Notes under the pieces: generated by a model
Databases searched by the model: none
The model's input: the letters and a program-made list of their open reading frames with translations, nothing else
Told to the model about the DNA's origin: nothing
Shown: positions 34,901-41,450 of the stretch, one piece after another
How positions within the stretch are numbered: the first letter of the stretch is position 1
Layout: each line of letters begins with the position of its first letter
Position numbers and translations under genes: made by a program
Origin: Patella vulgata
Lineage: Eukaryota; Mollusca; Gastropoda; Patellidae
Direction: 5' to 3'
Length of the DNA stretch: 64,000 nt
NCBI RefSeq assembly: GCF_932274485.2
Contig: NC_065881.2
Coordinates: forward strand, 59,406,702-59,470,701

Positions 34901-34918
34901 CAGTCCCAGACTAGCCAT
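10823..34918 (-). CDS. LOXL: Lysyl oxidase-like protein with two SRCR domains (LOXL2/3/4-type), whole gene, 9 exons
   Basis: A secreted copper amine oxidase that oxidises lysines of collagen and elastin-like matrix proteins to start cross-linking. Coding exons: 34918-34666, 24925-24495, 23985-23815, 23564-23408, 20208-20074 (or -20068), 19762-19645, 14492-14335, 13404-13310, 10948-10823. All junctions are GT-AG and in phase, giving 547 (or 549) residues. Order: signal peptide 1-19; SRCR1 about 24-127 (six Cys, group A); Thr/Lys-rich linker about 129-228; SRCR2 about 229-336 (six Cys, most like the last SRCR of vertebrate LOXL2); lysyl oxidase domain 338-547. Copper ligands are H421, H423 and H425 in WHQCHMHYHS; the LTQ cofactor pair is K448 ([12 protein letters not shown]) and Y484 ([13 protein letters not shown]). 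The His-Lys and Lys-Tyr spacings (27 and 36) equal those of human LOXL2. The catalytic domain has ten Cys, as expected. Introns 1-8 are 9740, 509, 250, 3199, about 305, 5152, 930 and 2361 bp. Vertebrate LOXL2 has four SRCR domains; two SRCRs and the Thr-rich linker are the odd points. Confidence 0.93.
11268..11500 (+). repeat. Unclassified dispersed repeat, copy 2
   Basis: AAATTACTTTATTCAGAGCG, TTTATCGTAACCAAGACT, GCTTAGCCTCG and AATAAATGTCTAATTAATAATTTATAA match copy 1 in order. In LOXL intron 8. Confidence 0.5.
11505..11650 (+). repeat. Unclassified dispersed repeat shared with 38285-38450
   Basis: AAGTCTCTAACTCA, TTAAAAACACGAA, CAACATTGATGTTGTGATC and ATATCCAATATTTAAGA lie in the same order as in the complement of 38285-38450. 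Confidence 0.55.
11700..11764 (-). mobile_element. Mini SINE-A: tail plus head only, with target-site duplication
   Basis: About 65 bp. The 3' tail and GGACGTTATACCCCAT end are joined directly to the outer tRNA head (GGGAGCCACGGTGGCTAAGT on the minus strand); the central ~300 bp are absent. ATTTGTAACAA repeats at 11689-11699 and 11764-11774. Lies in LOXL intron 8. Confidence 0.75.
13310..13404 (-). CDS. LOXL: LOXL exon 8: LTQ tyrosine block
   Basis: Acceptor TTAATTCTAG, 95 bases. It encodes [15 protein letters not shown] and [13 protein letters not shown], the most conserved part of lysyl oxidases, with the cofactor tyrosine Y484. CSDNY replaces the vertebrate CWDMY or CYDTY. Donor TTTAAG|GTAAGA, phase 0. 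Confidence 0.92.
13478..13812 (-). mobile_element. SINE-A copy, old, in LOXL intron 7
   Basis: Nearly complete but diverged: GGACATACGCCATGCAGTGTG, GACAAGGGGGAAACCAGG and TTGGCCAACACCGGAATCG to CACCGTGGCTCCCAT. Head faces the copy at 13882. Confidence 0.78.
13882..14208 (+). mobile_element. SINE-A copy, nearly complete, in LOXL intron 7
   Basis: Head GGGGGCCACGCTGGCTAAAT, B-box region GGGTGCGCTCCC (changed), body to GGGACGTTAAACCCC and a CATTTCATTTC tail. It forms a head-to-head inverted pair with 13478-13812, 70 bp apart. Confidence 0.85.
14335..14492 (-). CDS. LOXL: LOXL exon 7: copper site and LTQ lysine
   Basis: Acceptor TTTATTGTAG|G, then [15 protein letters not shown] and [12 protein letters not shown], the block with two copper histidines and the LTQ lysine K448. 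It ends CAAG|GTAAAG, phase 1. Three cysteines (SFC, STC, YDC) match the family. Confidence 0.93.
14990..15701 (-). pseudogene. Tc1-type transposase relic
   Basis: Minus-strand pieces in three frames: an N-terminal HTH ([20 protein letters not shown], from 15701), a middle part with [15 protein letters not shown] and the first catalytic Asp in VLFTDESV, then a part with the second Asp in [11 protein letters not shown]. At least two frameshifts and a stop separate them, and the segment with the catalytic Glu is missing, cut near 14990. No inverted repeats were found. It lies in LOXL intron 6 and is clearly older than the copy at 39338. Confidence 0.85.
16600..16788. repeat. Right-hand fragment of a MITE related to 10310-10680
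   Basis: CCGATCATTTCCGATGATCTC, TTATTCACAC and GTGCCCTGTGAAATCTAGAC, CACCCTTTAA follow the right part of 10310-10680. The left end was not found. LOXL intron 6. Confidence 0.5.
17430..18281 (+). mobile_element. mariner element, internally deleted
   Basis: 852 bp flanked by TA (17428-17429, 18282-18283) with imperfect inverted ends: GAGGGCTGGCTGATAAGTTC at the left and the complement of GTTCTAAGCC...CAACCCCTC at the right, the usual mariner pattern. Transposase traces include [43 protein letters not shown] and VTVDETCF (first catalytic Asp). Stops and frameshifts occur and the rest of the catalytic domain is deleted (full elements are about 1.3 kb). A GA repeat at about 17754-17790 interrupts the coding part. 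In LOXL intron 6. Confidence 0.82.
18282..19644. other. LOXL intron 6, upstream part
   Basis: AT-rich and without a recognised element. An 86-codon frame at 18428 is rich in Asn, Lys and Thr and looks incidental. Confidence 0.5.
19645..19762 (-). CDS. LOXL: LOXL exon 6: catalytic domain up to the copper site
   Basis: Acceptor ATTTTTCAG; residues 384-421 include [25 protein letters not shown] and WHQCH. It ends inside the codon of Met422 (phase 2, CACAT|GTACGT), in the middle of the copper-binding HxHxH, which exon 7 completes. Confidence 0.92.
20068..20208 (-). CDS. LOXL: LOXL exon 5: start of the lysyl oxidase catalytic domain
   Basis: Acceptor CTATTTGCAG, then [32 protein letters not shown], matching the opening of vertebrate LOXL catalytic domains (APDLVLNAEMVQ...MLQCAMEENCLSASAA). 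Two donors six bases apart, GTAAAA at 20073 and GTATGT at 20067, are both phase 1, so the exon may end at 20074 or 20068 and add or omit Ser-Lys. Confidence 0.9.
20304..20690 (+). repeat. Recent direct duplication (~200 bp and ~182 bp)
   Basis: 20304-20505 and 20506-20690 are almost identical from TATATCGTTTTACATGAATT to AACACCGGGTCAAT. They differ mainly in the number of AAAAAGGAACTAC units between A and T runs. Lies in LOXL intron 4, about 95 bases upstream of exon 5. Confidence 0.85.
20880..21425 (+). repeat. Tandem satellite element (~90-150-bp units) in LOXL intron 4
   Basis: About four diverging units share TTCATCCTCTCATGACCCCAAT and GCGTTCAC; the right end is GCGGGCAGGGTGACGG...AGGTGGGCGTATAAA, similar in style to the terminus of the 334-bp element. 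Related to the copy at 58980-59585. Confidence 0.65.
22699..22771 (+). tRNA. trnR-CCG: tRNA-Arg (anticodon CCG)
   Basis: A 73-nt cloverleaf without an intron. The acceptor stem GGCCCTG pairs with CAGGGTC, one G-T wobble; the anticodon stem TCGGC/GCCGA holds loop CTCCGGA with anticodon CCG; the T arm contains GGGTTCGAGTCCC. Internal promoters are good: A box TGGCCTAATGG and B box GGTTCGAGTCC. A T-run that could end Pol III transcription lies at 22791-22794. It sits in intron 4 of LOXL on the opposite strand. No flanking SINE body is attached, so it looks like a true tRNA gene. Confidence 0.93.
23287..23365 (+). mobile_element. Degenerate SINE head in LOXL intron 4
   Basis: TGGGTCGATCAGTGCGAAGG, AAAGTTCGATCGCTG and TTGGCTGAGAAAGTCC follow the SINE-A tRNA head and its junction with much divergence. 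Confidence 0.35.
23408..23564 (-). CDS. LOXL: LOXL exon 4: second half of SRCR2
   Basis: Acceptor ATATTGTTAG then GTGAATTAT; residues 286-337 carry IRCSG, LEDCEK, HNVACSK and GIVCSK, supplying the last four cysteines of SRCR2. Ends phase 1 at AAAT|GTAAGT. Intron 3, in front of it, is only 250 bp. Confidence 0.9.
23815..23985 (-). CDS. LOXL: LOXL exon 3: first half of SRCR2
   Basis: Acceptor TTTTTGTTACAG, phase 0, 57 codons. It contains [11 protein letters not shown] and [11 protein letters not shown], close to the last SRCR of human LOXL2 (VWGMVCGQNW, EAMVVCRQLGL). The donor CAG|GTCAGC is weaker than the others in this gene. An internal ATG upstream of the acceptor is intronic. Confidence 0.88.
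24495..24925 (-). CDS. LOXL: LOXL exon 2: second half of SRCR1 and Thr-rich linker
   Basis: Acceptor TCGTTTTCAG, then [11 protein letters not shown]...GWGRIRHRC...SAGVVC, which completes SRCR1 when joined to exon 1 (phase 1). After it comes about 100 residues of low-complexity linker: runs of Thr with Lys, Arg and Pro (residues about 137-175), then a Pro-rich and acidic stretch ending DAPSPS. The donor is AGT|GTAAGT, phase 0. The Thr-rich part looks mucin-like and could be O-glycosylated (inference). Confidence 0.9.
24926..27900. other. LOXL intron 1, 3' third
   Basis: AT-rich; a 27-bp SINE tail at 25431 is the only element I can name in this part. Confidence 0.5.
25431..25457 (+). mobile_element. 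SINE-A 3' tail fragment
   Basis: GACGTTAAACCCCATTTCAT plus TTCATT only; the rest of the element is missing. LOXL intron 1. Confidence 0.6.
27901..28158 (+). repeat. Minisatellite, 31-32 bp unit, about 8 copies
   Basis: TATCAAACCAAAACTCTTAG plus TTCGGCTGTGG repeats head to tail with substitutions; two short units at the end. It produces a 118-codon open frame by chance. LOXL intron 1. Confidence 0.85.
28617..28796 (-). mobile_element. SINE-A 5' half, minus orientation
   Basis: CCAAGGGCCCTTTTACGTG, CGAACGACTATACG and CTTACTCACTGAGCCACGG. LOXL intron 1. Confidence 0.72.
29640..30350 (+). repeat. ~160-bp tandem repeat family in LOXL intron 1
   Basis: Contains ATCGAACTTAGTCAAGGTTT, AAGCATCAACCAATCAAAATG and TCTCACTTAATTAGAATC, ending GTGACGGACAGACAGAGAGA. 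The stretch 29880-30060 (with a TGACGTCA at about 30014) does not match the unit and may be an insertion. Confidence 0.6.
31164..31403 (-). mobile_element. SINE-A 3' part, minus orientation
   Basis: AAATGAAATCAAATGAATTGGG, TTTAACGTCCTACTTTTCT and CATACAGTGTGCTATGGGG, ending near CACGCCAGAAATTTCC. LOXL intron 1. Confidence 0.75.
31719..31806 (+). mobile_element. SINE-B 3' fragment
   Basis: GACCCCTACGCACAAGCGAA through CCTAGTTTGTGTCGAGTAAA matches only the last part of the family. Confidence 0.6.
31940..32390 (+). pseudogene. Possible pseudogene fragment of unknown origin
   Basis: Two protein-like stretches in different frames: [20 protein letters not shown] onward (from 31961, to a stop after about 33 codons) and [20 protein letters not shown] onward, with a stop at 32283-32285. 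A run of nine A follows at about 32382, which would suit a processed copy. I do not recognise the family. In LOXL intron 1, opposite strand. Confidence 0.22.
33755..34084 (+). mobile_element. SINE-A copy, nearly complete, in LOXL intron 1
   Basis: From the B-box region GTGTTCGATCCCGGTG through GGGACGAAAAAACGAGATCC and GGCGTTAAACCCC to a CATTTCA-like tail; the first head bases are lost. Confidence 0.8.
34666..34918 (-). CDS. LOXL: LOXL exon 1: signal peptide and first half of SRCR1
   Basis: The third in-frame Met (34918) gives a textbook signal peptide, [19 protein letters not shown]. Earlier Mets at 34951 and 34942 would add up to 11 residues before it and cannot be excluded. SRCR1 then begins at DIRLVGG and includes [11 protein letters not shown] and [10 protein letters not shown]. 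The exon ends ...AGAA|GTAAGT, phase 1, splitting the SRCR domain; an intron inside the domain is the known pattern of group A SRCRs. Confidence 0.9.
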
Positions 34919-34951
34919 GTACTCACTTGTACAACCGTACATTGTTCTCAA

Positions 34952-37274
34952 TCAAAGTATCTCAGAATATGAACCAAAAATCGAGCGTGAGAAAAGCCAC
35001 CAACTTTATGAACGCGTAACACAGGTACAAGAGTTCCTTGCTTAGATACCCACACAACAGAGATACAGATCTTTAGAATCGACGTACTATATCGCACACT
35101 AGATATAGATAGATGTTAAACGAGTTTATCACAAGTATAATATCCAATATCAATTGATAACAAATTGGTAATTATGTGGCCTTAAGAAAGTTGAAGACAC
35201 CTCGTGTTTTCTTTCAATTTGTGTAAGAAATGAAGCAAAATGAACAATACACGTTATATCAAACCCCAACAAAAGGTCTATTATCGTCCCGTAGATTAAA
35301 TGGAAACTTATTTCAACCTAACACATACGTCACATGAATGAAAATTCCTTCAGCTCACTGATTCGAGTTATAGGTCCATATTTTATAACACATCATAATC
35401 TATCTCATCATCATTATCATCATCATCACCACCGTTGTCTGTTATCACTGTTAGTGTAAATGGGAACCACACTTGTTAAAACTGTTTATAGTATTAGATT
35501 ATGGTAAAATTCAGAAAACGGCAAAATGCTGCTTACTGTATATCAATCCTAGTCTACAACTGCATATATAAACACGATATGCAATTAGCTACACCATTCA
35601 GTCAACTCAGCATATCGGGTATTGGACAAAGACCATCCCAAGATATAAGGAATGCCTGGAACTTCAAGACCGAATGAGGAAATTATCATAAATATGATAA
35701 TAAATAGCGGTTCTTTCTCTCACTATTGTGAATATGTAGTAAATTTTTTTTTCTCTCTGCTCAAGCCGGCTTGTAGCAATTACAACACACCGCCTTCACA
35801 ACCAACTCTTAAATTTATAACACGCCCTGCCAGATGGTTAAATCTAGAAGTGGAGGCATTCCAGGTTGATTTAAAATTTGTGAAGGGTAATCGTATAGTA
35901 ATTGTTTTGGCTACAATAGGTATCTTCACCAGTACAATCATGTATTTTAAAAGTCAAAAATATGTATAATTTAATGTAAAAACTGTTGTTACTATGTATT
36001 TAACCACACCTGACTATAAAAATACCTTTATGTAGAACGGACTAGCTTGTACGAAATGGAATGCACAAGAGAGACAACACGAGATCTAAAATGACTTTAA
36101 GTTGGAATCAATCGATATGAATAATTTTTAGACCAAAATGATTTTAATAAAAGTACTTTCGGTTGTGTATGATCTTAAATTCTATACGGTTATTATGGCA
36201 TGTTGTGACTTTAAAAGAAAGTGCATCACATATAAGGAAACACAATGTGTCGGACACCATGTATCTGTACCAAACTATACGATAAAGACACCGCGAACAT
36301 GCCGGAAATGTTTGATCATTAATCTCCCTGTCTCTAGAGCAGTTGTCATGCAATTTGCAAATTAGACCTCATTCGATGGGAGTAGTACTTGTAAAGTGTA
36401 ATTTGTGTAAACGCCAAAAGTTTAATCTTGGCTTGGATAAAACAAGCAAAATACATCTTTTATTTGATGAGTGAAGGCAGGTTCAACCACACAGGAGGTA
36501 GAGTTTTAAATTGTCAGTACCATATACACCGACAGAACATGACTGTAAATAGTATTTAGAATTCCAAAAATTCAAAATATTGAACTACTCCACCATTTTT
36601 AACCATTATATTACAGAAATACTTGAAATAGTCGGAATGACACGACAGCTGATTCTTTATACCTATGACGTAGTTCGGTAATCAGCATAGAGATGAAATC
36701 CGGAAGAGGTTTTTTGGTATGTCGGCTTCATTGTTTCAAGGTAATTGCCGAACTTATGTACGAAAAGAGTGCCCCGCCCTGCACATCCGCCTATATATAG
36801 ACTGTTGCCTATTGCATTTCGTTGCTGGAATTCTCGATTAGTAATTTTGACAAGCCACGTATATGATATTGAGATATACACCCCCGATTCCATGCATACA
36901 AACTTTGTGTAGAAACATGTGTCGAGGATTGTCGCATCTGGTTGCTATTTGCTAAAAGAATTTGCTTCAATGTGGTTTGTTACACATCCAAACAATAAGT
37001 ACATGTTATTTTATTACGCTATAGTATACCTAACTATGCGACCAAGTATTCGGTGTATGTCGATGGTAACACAAAGCATGTACTCTACCAGCACTGTGAC
37101 AAAGGAATCCGAGTATGTAAAATTAACTTTGTAGTCCCCGAAACCAAAGACCTCTGTCTATGTAATCTTTCAAAGTTATTTTTCATGTGGTGAGATCATG
37201 AGCTATGAAACACTGCTAATACATTATGTATCACATAATATAAGGAATATGACCGCATGTGGGAGAAATATTTT
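34952..37274. other. Upstream region of LOXL
   Basis: It should hold the LOXL promoter; no convincing TATA box or initiator could be picked. Contains a CAT repeat (35402-35430) and the doubtful retroelement trace at 35780-35960. Confidence 0.5.
35780..35960 (+). mobile_element. Possible Ty3/Gypsy-like polymerase remnant
   Basis: A short stretch reads RPARWLNLEVEAFQVDLKF-like, resembling the end of the RNase H region of Ty3/Gypsy retroelements. No terminal repeats or other parts were found; if real it is a very small, old, broken fossil. Confidence 0.2.
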
Positions 37275-37365
37275 AGGCGTTAGTAGCCGAGCGGCCAGGG
37301 ATTGAATTATCGACTAGATTGTACAAGGTGTACCTAGTCATTCGGGTGGGACGAAAAATTTGATG
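37275..37365 (+). mobile_element. SINE-A head fragment, forward
   Basis: TAGTAGCCGAGCGGCCAGGG followed by TAGTCATTCGGGTGGGACGA; strongly shortened. Faces the copy at 37411. Confidence 0.5.
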
Positions 37366-37410
37366 TATGTTTACAACATGTATTACATCACATATCATAA
37401 TGGATGAAAG

Positions 37411-37645
37411 AAAATGGGGTGAAGACTGCAATGCACCATTATTTTGCCCGAAGAGAAATTGCATTCCAACTGGCAAGGGTTCATTTACGTGCCCGTTAAC
37501 GTGTACCCGACCTTTTGTCGTACCCGAACGACTAGACACTGTTCCTTGCCAGACCCTCCGTCCTACACCACCGACAAGGGGAACAACGCTGGAAACTTCC
37601 TCATCCACAACCAGGATCGAACCTCGGACATGGTAAATGAGCCAT
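37411..37645 (-). mobile_element. SINE-A copy, minus orientation
   Basis: TGCATTCCAACTGGCAAGGG, GTACCCGAACGACTAGACAC, CCGACAAGGGGAACAACG and the head complement AACCAGGATCGAACC. The 3' portion is reduced. Confidence 0.75.
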
Positions 37646-39337
37646 TAAAGCATATAAAAACGACTTGTAAATATTATAACTATTTTCAACTGTATAAAAA
37701 AACATTAAGAAGTGAAATCTAGAATACATCAATACATTAAACAACTTTTGATTCTGCATGGTCTTATACATTAACTCTGATATGTAAGGACTTGAAAGGA
37801 TTACCATTAGTTATAAAGTATACCACTTTTTGTAGTACTGTTCTAGTGAAATTAAGTACACATTTTACCCGTTTTACCGTACTATACAGTCAATTGAAAT
37901 TCATGTCAAAACTATTGATAAGACTTTAAAAGCTACCCACAACAAAGGGCGTAACGTATGGCTTTATTATTTTGAACCTTGAAATAGAAGAAAAGAAAAA
38001 AAATGGTTCCAAAAGCACATATTAATGTAATATGAATTTACTTAAAGTGATTTATATCCAATTTTTGGAGAAAAAAAAATTCGTAATTTCTATAATCAAT
38101 TACGTTCGGTAAAATACGTAAAATTGAACGAACCCTGCTTAGTGTATTCTACACGTTTTTTTTAAATTATTATTTTATCTTTTGTGGATCGGCCTTTACT
38201 AATTACTGCCATATTGTGTTGTAGGATATGTTTTTATTTGTTCATTACAAAATGACACTCGACACCACAGTTTACACGACTCGTGTACTAATTATAAAAT
38301 GTTAAGTGTATCTTAAATATTGGATATTAGGATCCTGTAGTTTAACGGCATGATAACAACATCAATATTGATCAAAATCGAATTCTAGTTCGTGTTTTTA
38401 ATTTCGAATTTTATGGAAAATATTGAGTTAGAGACTTAGCTCCTTTAATATTTGTATTATATTTCAGAGTTTCTTGGATGTAACTATTTCCTAACATTAC
38501 ATATATAGTTGCCTGGTAGTTTGAACATGTTTACCAATGGATGGTTATATATAGAGGAAATATAATCATCTTTTAATGTGTTGGCGTGAGAATAATTCTA
38601 AACACATTTAAATACACCGTGCATCTATGTCGCCAGGTGTGCATTCTTATAATTATCACCTGAAGTGATGAGGCTGCCAAACTGCATCGGGAATACCCAC
38701 ATAAAACGAGATATTGATAATAGCATTTACCAAGAATCTACTAAAGATATCAATGGGTACCGTTTCATTGGATTGCACCCAATAGCAATACACTATAAAT
38801 AATACACCGTGATCAATAAAATGAAAGCTACCACCCGTTTAAATAACTCGATTAGAGGAAAGAGGACTTTAATGCTCTTAAACTTATACAATAAAAGCTT
38901 CAGACAGTTGTAATGATAATTGATGTTTGCTCAATGCAAAATCGTAAATATACGTATTATTGTATGGTAAAATTTATTGATAGAAGTGGCATCATTCATC
39001 TTTACATCTCATTCGTGAAAGCGACCGGAGAAATAATTGTTTCTTGGTTAAATGTTTTAACTACAAATAAAGTTCAGCTTCGTATGCACGATTATCGTGA
39101 TTACTAATCCGGAGTAATGAAGTCAGGTTGAAAACTGTGAGGATTCCCATTAGTATGTGCTTTCATTTATTACTATCAGCCAGTTTTCATTTTTTATTAT
39201 GCAAAAATAACTGAATGTTGCTGTCATTACATTATACATATTCAAAAATGTATGATTGCATCCAGGTTAGTTCCATAGTAGTACCACCAACATTCTGGCA
39301 GTGGGACTAACATCAATCCCGCCAATTAATAATCATA
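37646..39337. other. Intergenic, AT-rich
   Basis: The repeat at 38285-38450 is the only feature. No gene seen. Confidence 0.55.
38285..38450 (-). repeat. Unclassified dispersed repeat shared with 11505-11650
   Basis: The complement reads TTAAAGGAGCTAAGTCTCTA, AAAAACACGAAC, TCAATATTGATGTTGTTATC and ATATCCAATATTTAAGA. The TTAAAGGAG edge suggests a TTAA-type MITE. Confidence 0.55.
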
Positions 39338-40842
39338 TACTATTCAAAAAAAGTAGGGGATATTTGATTTTGGGGGCATAATACTAAAATATGCAAATGA
39401 CTACGAAAAAAGTCACTATAGAACCTTACAGAAGAAACATTTCCAGTTACATGTGACGCCCAAACGCACCAATAGCTACCGCATGGAATGCAGGTGATGC
39501 TTGGGATCATCATGGGGGTCCAACCCAAGATTTGCACGACTCTGACTTTGAATGTTACAGTCATTGTGGCATTGAATTCCAGGGTGGAAACATCAGTTTA
39601 ATTGTTTTAGTGACCAGAAAACAAATTGTGATATGCGTCGGCTTACCCAAAATGAAAGGTTACGTGCCCTTGGCATGCTACAGATCGGCACAACACAGGC
39701 GGTTGTGGCGCGGACGATAAATGTTTCTCAGTCTGTCATAAGCAGGCTATGGTCCAGATACCGTGATACACAATCTGTACAGGACAGACCACGCTCAGGT
39801 CGACCAAGGGCGACAACTCAAGCCCAGGATCGATTTATCCGTACCTTGGAGTTGAGAAATCGTGTCATCACAGCAAATCAGATCAGCGCTTGTCTTCAAA
39901 CAGACACTGGTGTGAGAGTGAGTGGCCAGACGATTCGGAATCGACTGCATCGGGGTCACCTTCGCGCCCGACGTCCTCGCGTGATCCCTTGTTTGAGAGA
40001 ACATCACATTCAGGCAAGACGTCGTTGGTGTAGGGATCGTCAACACTGGGATAATCGACGCTGGAGCAATGTGATGTTTTCAGATGAGTCAAGGTTCACT
40101 GTTGATTTTTTGGACAGACGTAGGAGGGTGTGGCGTCGTCGAAACGAGCGCTTCCAAGACGTTAACGTCATCAGACATGATCGATTTGGGGGTGGTTCTG
40201 TTATGGTGTGGGGAGGCATCACTGTTACTGGAAGAACGGCTTTACATGTTGTTGCAGGGCGTGTTACAGGCAGTCCATGTTGTGCCGTTCGCACGACGTC
40301 ATGGCCGCCGTTTCATCTTCCAGGATGACAACGCAAGATGTCACAGGGCCAGGATCGTTACAGGTTACCTCCAACAACAGAACATCACCACATTACCTTG
40401 ACCAGCACTGAGTCCCGACCTCTCCCCCATCGAGCATGTCTGGGACATGCTTGGACAGAGGTTACGTCAACGTCAACAACGTCCTGCCAATGTCCAAGAA
40501 CTTGCTGCTGCGTTGCAACAGGAATGGGACAATCTGGACCAAAATGACCTTAGACGTCTCATTAGGAGTATGCCACGTCGGATCAATGCTTGTTTGGCAA
40601 ACAGAGGAGGATTTACCCGTTACTGACTTGGTTGTGATGCTGTGGTAACTTTGCTGTTTGACCCCGGGTATCATTTTACCCTTATAATGGTCAGTCTGTG
40701 CCTTACTTAGTCTAACGATCATTTGGAATAAATCGATGAATGTGAACTTCATTTCATTTTGTCATTTGTTTCTTCGCCAGTTTCATTAGGTGACTTTAAT
40801 AACACTTAAAAATCAAATATCCCCTACTTTTTTTGAATAGTA
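39338..40842 (+). mobile_element. Tc1-type DNA transposon, nearly whole
   Basis: 1505 bp with perfect 34-bp terminal inverted repeats (39338-39371 and 40809-40842, starting TACTATTCAAAAAAAGTAGG) and TA on each side (39336-39337, 40843-40844). Between them is a transposase of the DD34E class. Perfect ends and only two coding lesions suggest a recent insertion. It abuts the ~135-bp tandem element that starts at about 40847. Confidence 0.93.
39633..40626 (+). pseudogene. Tc1 (DD34E) transposase, two lesions
   Basis: The N-terminus MRRLTQNERLRALGMLQIG opens paired helix-turn-helix domains with the linker GRPRATT. The catalytic D is in FSDESRF, the second in FQDDNARCH and the E in SPIEHVWD; 34 residues separate the second D from E, which defines Tc1. 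The frame changes at about 40270-40275, where a short stretch seems to be missing after GRVTG, and a TGA at 40399-40401 stands where the family has Trp (LPWPALSPDLSP). The frame then stays open to RGGFTRY and a stop at 40624. As read it cannot make a full transposase. Confidence 0.9.
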
Positions 40843-40846
40843 TATA

Positions 40847-41450
40847 TGGTTGGGTGTTTCTACGTCCACATGGACGTATATTGTCGTTGTCCCTGTGTTT
40901 GTGCGTGTTTGTGTGTCGCCTACAGGCCGCAATCCTTAATGGTTTGTCTTGAAACTTTGCATACTTATTCCTTATACCCTATGGATGATCCCTATTGTTT
41001 TTGGTGCATGTCCGATACCCACGGGCAGAGCCACGCCCAATTTCTGTATTTATTTGTCGCCTATAGGTCGCATTTCTTGAAACTTTGCACACTTATTCCC
41101 TTATACCCTAAGGAAATCCGTATCGTTTGTGGTGCATGCCCAACCCCAGGGATAGGGCCACACCTATTTTCTCTTTATCTGTCTGCGTGTCACCAACAGA
41201 CCGCAATTCTTGAAAACTTTCCATACTTATTCCTTATATCCTAAGGATGACCTATATTATTTTTTGGTGCATGTCCGACCCCTTGGACAGAGCCACGCCC
41301 AATTATTGTGTCTGTGTGCTGCCTACATGCCCCAATTTTTGACAGATCTTTTTGAAACGTTGCATTCCTATTCTTTATACCCTATGGATGATCAATATTG
41401 CTTTTGATGAATGCTCGACCCGCAGGGCCAGAGCCACACAGTTGCGTCGT
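40847..41450 (+). repeat. Array of ~135-bp tandem units (forward)
   Basis: A left end with TACGTCCACATGGACGTAT, then four to five copies of a unit containing GAAACTTTGCATACTTATTC and AGAGCCACGCCCAAT; the TTATTCCTTATACCC word recurs every 128-142 bp (40964, 41092, 41226, 41368). Reading frames across it are repeat translations. A diverged copy lies at 42160-42300. Confidence 0.75.

Noticed and set aside
35652-35969. 105-codon frame as a host gene
   Set aside because: Only a weak resemblance to a retroelement fragment; no host domain, signal peptide or splice sites.
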